From Siderastrea radians (Eukaryota; Cnidaria; Anthozoa; Scleractinia; Rhizangiidae), in the NCBI GenBank assembly GCA_964017195.1, contig OZ024898.1:16134975-16198974 (forward strand): DNA of 64,000 bases, given 5' to 3'. The number at the start of each line of letters is the position of its first letter. Within the stretch, counting starts at the first letter, position 1. Below are positions 46,001 to 56,732 of this stretch, in pieces. The position numbers were made by a program, and so were the translations under genes. The notes beneath the pieces were generated by a model. That model had not been told where the DNA came from, searched no databases, and saw nothing but the letters and a program-made list of their open reading frames with translations.

Positions 46001-49000
46001 TTTGGATACAAGCCACGAGTTCCTGCTTTTCAAATAATGGAAATTGTGTTGCTAATGAGTTTCTGATCATTGTTGTTTACATATGGAAATAGAAAGTTTT
46101 GTAACTAAACAAAGTCAACTCCAGCCTCACTTCTACTCATAGGCCAGCTTAAGGGCACTGAGCATGAATTGTAAAATGGCTTAATTATTTTGGACTTGAT
46201 GTCACATCAGAAAATTTCTATTTTGTGGTTCTTCCTTGAACCAACTCCTATCCTGGGTGCCTCCTAAGACCATTTGATATTAATTTGTGAGGGGGCCATT
46301 TTGAAGTAACTACCTATGAAAACAAAACATTATGCAAACCAAAGTAAACTTGCTAAAAACTACAGCTGTACCTTATATACTCCTTGAATAATTCTAGAAT
46401 TTCACGAGTCATACAAGCAGCATGAGCATGAACTGTGTGATTGTGTGTGGGTTTTATTTTATTTGTTCAGTCGTTTGATTACTTGTTACATCCAAAGTGT
46501 TCAGGAAATTGACTAGCTGGCAGCTAACTGTAAAATAGGCCATGGCTAAATAGCACTTTATAACCACTCGCTACATTTTCATGTACCAAACCATGGCATC
46601 TTTTGTTGTCTATTGTATGATGTAACTGTTGATTTTCTTTACAGAAATTAATGTTGAGAATTTTTGGTGGAATCACAGCACTGGTTGTAGTGGTATGTAG
46701 TGCATACATTTTTGGGGGACTTACTACATAACCTGGCTGTTACACCCTCTGAATTTAACATCGCAGCCAACATGAAGTTGCACTAAATGCTTTCATCACA
46801 TGAAGTTCATGTAGTCTAGCATGACTCTAGATCTGAAGCATTCTAAAGAAAATTATACTGAACACGTCTTGAGCACAAAGAAAGATTTTTGTGCTCAATT
46901 GAAAACATAGTGCTTTTTTTTTGGCTTCAAAATTAAAGAAGCCAGGTGATAATTGCTAATGTGGGGGCATGATGGGTTATGTGAAAGGAAATATAACTTT
47001 CAGTTGTATTAAACTGAATGATCCCTGTTGAATTCACAAGTGTTACTGTTACCGTAATTTTTGTAGTAACTGGTCATATTGTAATACAGGTCAAAATTAA
47101 TATAATAAAATAAGCTCAACGGGCACCAGCAGTGAACTGGCCTAACAAAATATTGGGAATAATCCGATGTTATTAATTGTTACACTGACAGAAACCAGAG
47201 TTATGAGTTCCAGCTGTAGTGACTTATGGTCTGAGTGAGACTTTTTTTGCTCTTAATAAACAACAGATTGCACTAATTCTGAGCTTTGTCAAAGCCGGAG
47301 AAGACTCAGTGATGTATCTTGTAGCAGTAAATATGTTAAGTAAGTAAAATTCCTTCATGAGATTTTGTGAACACTGGACAGGTGTAATTAAAACTAATCA
47401 ATCATTCAGTCAGTAAAAGATACAACATCAAAGTGACAAATAAGCCAATTGCTAGTTTAGAATCTTCTTACATTTTTTTACAGAGCTACACCCAAAAGTG
47501 TGAGCACTTCTAATCTCTAATCATTTACACTGTCTTTCACTGATCAGCAGATCAACTGACATTTATTTAAGCCTAAGCAGCTGCTTACTTTATACCTATG
47601 AAAATGCCAGGTAGACACCTAGGTTGCTTAGCGCTACTGCCAATCTAAAGCCCTGCTTCCTTTATGCAAGTGGTTATCACGTTAAAATTTGAGGATAGAA
47701 ATTATACCAACTCTAGTTCAACTGTGAACCCTCAATTTCTTATTGGATAATGACTTGCATGAAGTGTGCAAATTAATTTGTGGTGATGCTGTCGTAAACA
47801 TTTTTCCTTGGTCTAGAGGGGCATTTGACCATCAAATCTGACATGACAGGATAGGGAGTTTGAACAAGACAATTTTCTGGAGTTTACACCTTAAGCAGGG
47901 CTCGACAAAAGTCCCTTCCGGTTGTCTGGGACAAGTAGATTTTGGGGTCGGGCAAGCAACTTTTCAGGGTCACTTGCCTGATGGGCAAATGCCCAGGCAA
48001 ACCTTCCATCAAATTACAGTTTAAATGACAAATAATTAAGCACTAACAGCATACATGACCGTTAAGCAAAGCTGCGAAAATTGTCAAGTTAAATATCAAA
48101 CTAGTGTAACATTTTTATCAGTTGATTTCAAATTGTCAGTCTCACAATAGCTTAAAACAACTTTTTCTAAAACATTTCGTAAGATGTTTAGTTTAGTTTT
48201 TAAAAAGTGCATTGAAACATGCAGGCAAGTGGGAAATTGCCCCAGGCAAGCAAATTCTGAGACTTGCTTGCTTGAAGGGCAAGCTGGAATTTAAGTTTTT
48301 GCCAAGCATTGCCTTAGGCCAGGCTACCTACTGTGTATAGCTAGGGGTAGGGGAATGTTGAAGCTCTAAACAGATCAGTCTGTCAGATCAGTCTGTCAGT
48401 GTGGCCATAAACCTAACAATTAGATCCAACATTTCATTGGGCTTGATTCTCAGTGTTCCTCTGCAAAAACAGATTCACAGATTCAAAACCAAGCATACCA
48501 CTTTTTTATGTCTACAAATTACATGCCCTGTAGCATACTTAGGAATTTCACCTTTCCTTTATTTTAAATTTTCAGTCAGCAGTGTGATAGGCTGTGTTAT
48601 CGTAAGTATGAGCTTTCTGTATGATTGAATGCTAGTTGAATTAGTTAGCTTTGAGAGAAGCAGGGACAATAATTGTAGGTGCAGTAGACTCCTACTGCCT
48701 TAAATGGTACCAGGAATTCACGATACACTGTAGCCAGTAGCAAAGAACATGAAAGGAAAATATAGGTTTCAGTTTGAGATTTATAAAAAAGTATTTATAA
48801 TAATTGTCATGTTGGTTAAGTACTCCATACCATTGTGTATCTTTTGTGAAAAAGTTCATGGTCAGGTTACACTACAGTAGCTTCACTAGGAAGCTTACTG
48901 AATAGAATTCAGACTGGTGAATGAATAACCTACTACTAGTAGTGTTATTCAGTTGAATAGTTTATTGTATTAAATCCAAATTTGGTATTGATCATGGGTT

Positions 49001-52000
49001 ACATCATAGTTTATCTGTCCTCTTGGGTATCTGCAGTTGTGGAATAACCAAAGGTGGCAATTAACACTGTACTGCTTCAGCCTCATCCTTTTACAATCTT
49101 GCATTTCATGCTTTAATTTGTGTTTGAGCTGAATTTTAATGATTAAGGTCGGTGAGTCCTAATACAGAGGTATTTTTGAAAAAGTTGTGACTATGGGGGA
49201 AAAGCAGATCTTTATAGCAAGATCAACTGGAATCTAAAAAGAAAAATGTGGGTAACCACGCAGTTTACAGCGATAAATTTTTTAAAACAACCATAATTCT
49301 AAACATAGGTCCACAGTGTGTGCGGAACCAACAAAGTGTTGGTTCGTCTCAAAAACAAAGCAAGTGAGGCATGCACGTTTGATGACATTCAAGCGTACGT
49401 AACAGTAAGTTGCAGCAAAAGTGAGCGACTGCACTTCCCACAAAAAGAACAAGTAGTCCTGAGGGCTTCATAACTGTGCCGTCTCGCTCCTGTGCTAGTG
49501 TGGCAGCCATAAAATAACAAATTCTTCTCTTATACTTAAAGAATTACAACAACCTATGCTGAAATTTGACCAACTGCAAAAATTTACTCCACTGTACATG
49601 TAGAACTATCATACTGGAGGAGAAAATGCCATTCATTATTCTTCTCTCGTGCCATTTTACCATATAAGGTCAAGAGAACGTGCAAAATATGCCACGGTAT
49701 TACACAATAAAATTATGTATTGCACTGCTAAATCCAGATTTCACAGGTTTTCTGGCCGAAGGACTGGAAAAACCAAATTTTGGTGTAATTTTTCAAGTGG
49801 AATAATAAATCTCTTATTCGATGGCTTGACATAATTATAATACGCAATGACGTTTTGCTCATTGCTTGTATACTATGCAACTTGCAAAATATCCGCGCGT
49901 ATTATATGTTAAACGATCGAATAAGATGTATCTATTAGGTAACTCAGTGGATAATACATCAAGTGGGACCCTAGTTATTGTCAATCCCTTGTATTAGAGT
50001 GACACTGATTAATCTGTCTTACATTCGTGTTGTTGTATCATTCTGTATTTTGATTGCATGTACTCAACTAAAAAAACAAAAATGTTATCAGTTCCTGAAA
50101 TGCGACTTCCAGAAAATCACATAATTATTAATTCCCAGCAAGAAAAACCAGTCTTTTCCAATTGCAAAAAATAGTTCCTGCAAAACACAAAAAAAATCGT
50201 CAATCTGCAAAATTAAACTCCCGCAAAAATTTAGTGCCACACCGTAGCTACAATCAGTGTCACTTTGATGAAACACTGTCTGTACAATTGTGTCTCCCTC
50301 CCTCTCCCACAAGACAATGTTGTAAAATAGTTAGATGAAGACAAGCGCTCACAACACCATGCAACATTGAATAGGGGTAGGAGGGGAGGGTGTTTCAACG
50401 ACTTGTGTCACTGGTTGTATATGGTTTAAAAGTATCATATATCTTTGAAAATAATAATGAAATTGCGGGATTTTTCTAAACGTATCTTAAAATTAAGTCA
50501 TATGTTGAGGCCTATTTTGCCTAGCTATCCCTAGAGATATCTTCACTGAACATGCACTAATTCCCTCTTTGAATGGTAGGTCCGTTAAAAAGTATTCCGC
50601 AGTTAAAATGCGTCGACAACAATAATTTTTAGCTTACCGTAACGCGTTACATCACATGTGCTTCCAGGGCAGTTTTTTCGGCGAAAAAGCGCATTTGAGC
50701 AAAGCAAACTCAAATACCCACAAGGACAGTTTTCTGAAGGAACTGTAGTGCTATATGAAAGAAGCTAGGTATGTGGTTTCTTTTACAATGGTTTTTAATT
50801 TACATCGGGTTACCATTGTAACCCGTGGACTTGCTAAAAAGTTATCTGGTTACATCTATTATCAAATTTCGACGGGTTACATTGGTAACCCGTAAACACG
50901 TGCCGCAAATGTCCTCAGCTCTTTGATTATAATATTCAGATCGTAATAGAAATAAATCGGTTTGTTTATTTTATATGAGACTGTTGTAAAAAAAGGCACT
51001 GCGCTGTTATGAAAAAAGCGTTAGGAATAAATTTGAGAGGGATTTTAGTGTCTATTGGTGTTTATATATGGCGCCTCCATTTAGTCCGGAATTTTACAAG
51101 CCGTCTAAAGCCGGTGATACTGTTTGATTTAGGCGCTGTGCATATCTTAGTTTAGAATTTTCAAACTTTTCTTTTCTTGCCAGTTCGCATCACATCAAAT
51201 AACAAGCGTTTTCTACTGGCTCAAGGCTTGGTCGTCTAGCAAAATGATTTAACACAGCTGTAGGGGATGATTTCCGTGTCCTCTCTTACGCCGGTACATT
51301 TTGGTCTGTGGCCAATCCCGGTGTTCTGTGTTTTAGCCGTAACGAAAGGTTTGGCTTCTCCTCTCTCCATTTTGGATAACTTAAGAGCTGTCTGAACACC
51401 AAGCATCTTTTCCCAACCATATATACTTCTCAATTTTCAAGAAGTAAGTTTGGGTGTAAAGACCTGTATGCCGTGACATGTAATTCAAGTCTTTTCCGTT
51501 CGATACAATCAGTGTCACTTTGATGAAACACTGTCTGTACAATTGTGTCTCCCTCCCTCTCCCACAAGACAATGTTGTAAAATAGTTTCAACCAAATAGA
51601 TGAAGACAAGCGCTCACAACACCATGCAACATTGAATAGGGGTAGGAGGGGAGGGTGTTTCAACGACTTGTGTCACTGGTTGTAGCTCTGCAAGCTATGC
51701 TCACAACCTCATTTTTCACTGTCTTTTGGTCAGTCTTCCTCAAAACCATGAACAAAAAAAGCCGTCACAACTCTCAAAACAGACACATTTCAATAAATCG
51801 GCAATAAAATTCTCAATAAAGTAGCCACATCCTTACAATTGACCATTTAATGGGCATCTTAACAGCCCAAAAGAATTTAACTCCTCCCCCTGCCTGGGAA
51901 CCATGCTTTGTGCACAGTTCCCTTTAATTATGTCAAAGGCTTCTTTGAGCCAACTTGTAAGTGCAAATACGAAATAAATCATTGCTTTGTGATCAGATGC

Positions 52001-55000
52001 ATTTTTCAGGAAACAAAGGCTTTGTTTTGAAACTATAGGCCTTCTTTAATGGACTGTGCAATAATTGTCAGGAGGGGGGTGCTGAAAAACCAGAGTGGGG
52101 CATTGCAAGGAAAGGGGGCTTGAAATGAAATAAATCACTCAAGAGGGGGAGGGAGGGCTTTTTTTGCTCATCATGGAAGGTAGAGAATACTTAGAAATTG
52201 GCTACAGAAGAAGTATTTGATCAATTTCATGGTGAGCCAGGACACGGGAAAAGGGACTTCCTTATCTCTCTTGCTAGTTATCCTAAAAACAGGCAGATAT
52301 TACTTGTGAATGACTTCCTTTCTAAGTATCTAGTTCAGTGGAAGAAGGCGTCTGCTAATAAACGTGTCTAGGTGTGCAGAAATGCCCTTGTTTTTGAAAC
52401 TTCAAAAGCTAAAGGAAGATCATGACTTTTGTAAGACATGGGCATTACTACCTAGAATATCTAAAGTTTGCTTGTGAGTCCACCTGTGAGCCATGCAAAA
52501 AGAAGAAGGATGGACAGCAGGAAATCCTGCAAAAGGGTTTCCTGTTCCCGCTCTCGGCATGACCAAGGTACAGTAGGTACATTTCATCTTATGTGACCAG
52601 TAGCAAAAGTATTAAAAGCTCTTGCGATGAAACTTGGCACATTTGTAGCACGTTGTTAGCTTAACAGATTGGGCTTATGACGTGTCAATTGTGCGTGTCA
52701 TGATGTCACAATAAAGTGACAACCCACCATTTTGAATTTGAGGCCGCCATCTTGAATCCAAAACCTGCAGTCACACAGCTGACAATGATGTCACCAAAAA
52801 ATATATGATTTTGTTCTAAGAAACATATAGTTTTACTTAGTCAAAACAAGCACACAAAAGTAAAAAATTATCTTCTTCTTACAAAGGAAGGGGGAAAACC
52901 TGAAAAAAGACTGAAAATAGTCAAAATACACTTCTGAGTAGACAGTTACTATGGAAACGTCAATCATCATAGACACGTCATTGACACAGGAAAAATTTTC
53001 TCTGATAAATTTTAGGAAAAGTCACGAGATTTGGTGATTATTCATCTAGCCATTTGAAAGTTATAATTCATTAAAGTCAGCGCGGGCACAATGTGCCCGC
53101 CCCCCCCCCCCCCAGGCAGAATAGGGCTAAGATAACTGGAGGTAAAGGGGGGGGTGGTCATACATTATTTCTCACAGTTCAGGAGGGGGCAACAACTAAA
53201 CTCAGTACTTTAGGAGGGTGGTATTTTCAATCTAGTGATTCAGAAAGCGACTCAGTTTCGCAAACAAGTCAGATTCAGAAATGGATGGCTTTGCTGAACA
53301 CTGTTACGAGGTACTCTTTGTTCCAGACGCCGATGTCCAACAAGTTAACAAGCAGTAGAACCCTTCTTCCTGTGATGGAATTTTGAAGAGAGGTGCATCC
53401 TAGAGGATTAAGTACAAGGTACAGGTATGATACCGGTAGTTGTGTGTCAAGGAAGGGTCTTAGGTTATTTCTCACAGTTCAGGAGGGGGGCAACAACTAA
53501 AAAGTCAACACTTTTAGTAGGAGGGGGATATCGATATTACCTAAGGCTACTTGAAGCCCATTTTTCAGCCTTTCCCCCCCCCCCCCACCTACTCCCGATA
53601 ATTATTACACAGTCCCTAATGTATTTTTGCCTCTATCATACATGTTAGAAGAAAGCGCATTATGGGCAGTCGTTTTGACCTACTCCACCCCCGATAAACA
53701 AATGTTAGCGCAACTCAACATATGAATCCCTGTGGTCCCACCCCAACATTTTTACTTGGCTCAATGTACTAACCAGCTTGACAAAAATTGTAACCCTTTA
53801 CAATTATTATTTTGTCTGTTCTTTTTCTGAATGACGTAATGTTTAAGATCTGATGACTCAGCTCGACTGTATCATCGCTTTAAATATTGTATTTTGTTGA
53901 ATTAACTATTAAAAAGTTAAAATAATTATTAATGTTGATGTAAATTTGTCCACAACTAAATGTGCTTTACTGCGTCCTTTAAGGATGTGTTTATATTCTA
54001 TTGTGAATATAGCACTATCAAAATATGATTCTCGATAAAGACAACTTACAACACATCGTCAGAATCTGGAGAAATTATTAAAACATGAGGTCATTGCTCC
54101 ACGCTCAAACACGTTAAAGCATGGCAACATAATCGTTAAATCCGGTTCGCTTTTCCGGGACTCCCTGTAAAAGTGAACAAGTGAACAAGTTCAGGTTCAA
54201 AAATCAAAAGTAAAGTTGAAAAATTAAAAAGACTAACTGGTAAATCCTTCTGTGCCTCTTACACAAGAGGATCCAGCTGAAGAGGATCCAGCTTAACCCT
54301 CAAGAGGATCCACAAGAGGATCCTCAAGAGGATCCAGCTGAACCCATTTATTTTGCTTTGTGTATTTATGAGTTAAAACTAACCCTCTCTCAGTTAGTTC
54401 CCAGTCACTGAGATCCACCATTCTCCACTCTAGTGTCTTTGGTCATTTGTTTTTGGCTGCGCAGGACAAAAACTATAATAGTTCTTGGGTGGAAATGGGA
54501 CATCCATGTCTTCCCGATGCCAACACATTCTTTCCCAAGGTTAGCATTAGATCCCATCGGCCTGAGCCCCCTTGGGGACCTTATGAGGTTTACATAATTA
54601 GGGGTTTTATTACCTTTTTTCAGTCACTGAGATCCACCATTCTTGACTCTAGTGTCTTTGGTCATTTGTTTTTGGGCCGCACAGGACAAAAACTCTAAGA
54701 GTTCTTGGGCGGAAATGGGACATCCATGTCTTTCCGATGCCAACGCATTCTTTCCCAAGGTTAGCATTAGATCCCATTGGCGCTGACACTCATACCAGGC
54801 CTACTCTGAGAACCGACCTCCCCAACATCTTTTCCTCTTTCCTTCCCTACATAATCTGATTTTGTCAGTTTAAAAAGCTTTAAAATACAATGAATGTGTG
54901 GCATTTCTTTCCAAATTTATGCTCAACTGTCTCTGAAAAGTGTGTGATTACCTGCAATTTTCTTTTTGAATCGTGATACCCCTTGCTAAGATCTGCTTTT

Positions 55001-55406
55001 TCCACATAGTCATTAACTGTGTAAAACACAGTTGTATTAGTAGGCAAATTCCTTAAGAGACCCGAATATCTTGGACCAGACCAGAGATGTGCAGAACCTA
55101 TGCGCAGTAGCAAAAGGAGGCACCGTCCTTAATCAGACATACTAGTGGAGATGTTCACTGGAGGCAGGCATCAGTGGGTGCACCTCTCTCTTTCTTATGC
55201 TTCATTTCACCTGCCATATAGCCTAGTTGCAATAATTCTTGCTACTGATTATCTTTTTTGCCTGATCGATGAGTTTTTTTGAGTGGGTTAATTGTTGTAT
55301 GGACATCCAAGTTTCTGCCTCAGATATTTTTCAATTTTAATTTTATTAATTGCATTATTTGTTCTTCCATATCTTCTAGACATGGTGGTATCACAAAGGG
55401 ACTATA
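43006..55406 (+). CDS. TMEM243-like membrane protein, divergent paralog (3' end missing)
   Basis: Exons: 43006-43068 (ATG), 46645-46692, 47267-47339, 48576-48601 and 55380-55406, all with AG acceptors and GT donors. Lengths of 63, 48, 73, 26 and 27 nt join in frame. The product starts MVPSEADGGLTPLYYEVSPF and has helices KLMLRIFGGITALVVVIALI and YLVAVNMLISSVIGCVI, then TWWYHKGTI. Exons 2 and 4 have the same length and phase as in the minus-strand neighbour and exon 3 differs by one codon, so the two genes are paralogs. The fifth exon stops after the loop that leads to helix 3; the last exon is not found and may lie beyond 64000 or within the satellite region. An alternative exon at 43307-43389 does not fit the phase. 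Confidence 0.62.
43640..43795. repeat. degenerate 10-11-bp TTCGG/GTCGG repeat
   Basis: CTTCGG, GTCGG and GTTCGG recur about every 10-11 bp (for example CATCTTCGG at 43711 and 43733) through roughly 150 bp of an intron of the plus-strand gene. Neither coding nor splice-flanked. Confidence 0.6.
44040..45065. mobile_element. 1-kb foldback element
   Basis: The centre GCTGGATGGCAAG/CTTGCCATCCAGC (44781-44807) is a perfect palindrome, and sequences on each side pair outward (for example GTCACATGACCTTGT with ACAAGGTCACTTGAC, and GAGGTCACTGACGT with its diverged partner). The outer parts consist of AATCGAAC/GTTCGATT repeats in both orientations. No coding content. Confidence 0.75.
45066..46640. other. 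intron of the plus-strand TMEM243-like gene, nothing else seen
   Basis: AT-rich sequence with no supported exon or repeat. Confidence 0.4.
47890..48315. repeat. inverted-repeat-ended element rich in GGCAAG/CTTGCC
   Basis: GGGCAAGCAACTTTTCAGGG, CACTTGCCTGATGGGCAA at the left and GGCAAGTGGG, GGCAAGC...GCTTGCTTGAAGGGCAAG at the right are inverted relatives about 280 bp apart. The ends look like a small non-autonomous element, but I could not fix a target duplication. Confidence 0.55.
48610..50240. other. intron of the plus-strand gene; one weak exon-like segment
   Basis: Segment 49310-49405 is bounded by AG and GTAAGT and is open, but its translation (VCGTNKVLVRLKNKASE) does not match the sister gene. 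I leave it out of the gene model. Otherwise no features seen. Confidence 0.35.
50246..50422 (+). repeat. direct repeat, copy 1
   Basis: From ACAATCAGTGTCACTTTGAT to GTGTCACTGGTTGTA; nearly identical to 51508-51686 except that copy 2 has about 9 more bases after AAAATAGTT. Confidence 0.9.
50803..50893. repeat. pair of CGGGTTAC palindromes
   Basis: CGGGTTACCATTGTAACCCG (50806-50825) and ACGGGTTACATTGGTAACCC, then GT, at 50872-50893 are short perfect-arm palindromes about 67 bp apart. They lie between two direct repeats. Confidence 0.8.
51508..51686 (+). repeat. direct repeat, copy 2
   Basis: See copy 1 at 50246. The intervening 1.08 kb could be an insertion, or the whole may be a 1.26-kb tandem duplication with one diverged half. 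Confidence 0.9.
51690..53080. other. no gene seen
   Basis: Short G-rich runs and AT-rich sequence only. CCACCATTTTGAATTTGAGG and CCGCCATCTTGAATCC at 52727-52757 are a tandem phrase of a probable old repeat. Confidence 0.4.
53081..53600. repeat. palindrome and direct repeats with poly-C/poly-G
   Basis: GCGGGCACAATGTGCCCGC (53081-53099) is a palindrome followed by a C run. TTTCTCACAGTTCAGGAGGG, then GGCAACAACTAAA, occurs at about 53168 and 53467. The region ends in another C run (53573-53587). It looks like nested or tandem non-autonomous elements. Confidence 0.6.
54255..54350. repeat. AAGAGGATCC short tandem repeat
   Basis: GAGGATCCAGCTGA and GAGGATCC recur six times within 80 bp, with spacings of 12-25 bp. 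Non-coding. Confidence 0.75.
54401..54783. repeat. tandem duplication, period about 219 bp
   Basis: The segment starting CAGTCACTGAGATCCACCAT and ending TTAGCATTAGATCCCAT occurs at 54402-54560 and 54621-54779 with a few substitutions. Both copies are in the same orientation with a 60-bp spacer. Confidence 0.88.
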
Positions 55407-56010
55407 GTAAGTAGACCATTTATTTGTTTTTGATTTATGGTGTGGGAAAAATGCGAGTTGTGGAGATGTGAGTTACAACTGCAAGTTGCAATTTGCAGTT
55501 TGTGGGATATAGTCGTGAGTTAACAGCTAAAATTGCAAGGTTATTCTTCATACTTTTGATACTTAATCAAGTATAGCCTTAGCTAGTTTCTTTTCAGAAG
55601 AGTTTGATAAAACAATGGCTTATATGCCACCAAAATACAAGCACCCGTAAAACAGCATGTAAAAGTGGACTTCACAAAAGACGCTCTTCCCACATTGCTA
55701 TCCTTTTACCCAAGAATTTCAAATGATAATAATAGTTAACTAAAAAAACCAATAGACAAGTGTAACATTAATATAAAATTGGTTGAATACACATGCAGAC
55801 TAAATTGTAGATAGATAAATGTTTTCCACACATTGAGTGGAAGTCGCTATCTGAAAAATGTTGGTCAAGTTATTTTTTGCAAACTTCTGAACTGAGTCTA
55901 TATGAATCTGTACTGTGGCTTAATTTCTTTCGGTAAGGTTAAACTCAAGCCAATGTGGTCAGCAGCTAGCCCCATTGCTGCACATATTCTGTGGGGTGGC
56001 CCTTGGGGCT
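55407..56010. other. no gene seen between the last exon and the satellite
   Basis: AT-rich sequence. I looked for a third-helix exon of the TMEM243-like gene here and found none. Confidence 0.4.
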
Positions 56011-56732
56011 TTATGTACGTATCTCTGGAGTATGTATTTCTGGAGTATGTACTTCTGGAGTATGCACTTCTGGAGTATGTACTTCTGGAGTATGTATCCC
56101 TGGGGTATGTACCCTGGCATAGGTATGGCTGGAGGTACCCCTGGGGTATGTACCCTGCAGTATGTACTTCTGGTGTATGTACCTCTGGAGTATGTACTTC
56201 TGATCTGGAGTAATTGTACCCCTGGAGGATGTACTTCTGGTGTATATGTGCTTCTGGAGTATGTACGCCTGGAGTATGTACGCCTGGAGTATGTATGCCT
56301 GGAGTATGTACTTCTGGTGTATGTACTTCTGGAGTATGTGCACCTGGAGTATGCATGCCTGGAGTATGCACGTCTCGAGTATGTACTTTTGGTTTGTGTA
56401 CTTTTGATGCATGTACGCCTGGATTATGTATGCCTGGGGAGTATGTATGCCTGGAGCATGATTGTACTTTTGGAGTATGTACCCCTGGAGTTTTAATTTG
56501 TACCCCTGCGGTATGTACGTCTGGTGTATGTACCTCTGGAGACTGTCTGGTGTATAAACGTCTGGTGTATGTACGTCTAGTGTATGTACGTTTGGAGAAT
56601 GTGCGTCTGGTTTGTGTACGTCTGGTGTATTTACCTCTGGTGTATGTACATCTGGTGTATGTACCTCTGGAGAATGTACGTCTGATGTATGTGCGTCTGG
56701 TGTATGTACCTCTGGTGTATGTACCTCAAGTG
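56010..56732. repeat. 15-bp satellite, diverged left part
   Basis: Units of the type CTGGAGTATGTACTT to about 56480, then CTGGTGTATGTACGT-like units to 56732. More variable than the right part. The 15-bp period leaves all six frames nearly free of stops. Confidence 0.95.

Noticed and set aside
49310..49405. Exon of the plus-strand TMEM243-like gene
   Set aside because: Splice sites are acceptable, but the translation is unlike the sister gene and 55380-55406 fits much better.
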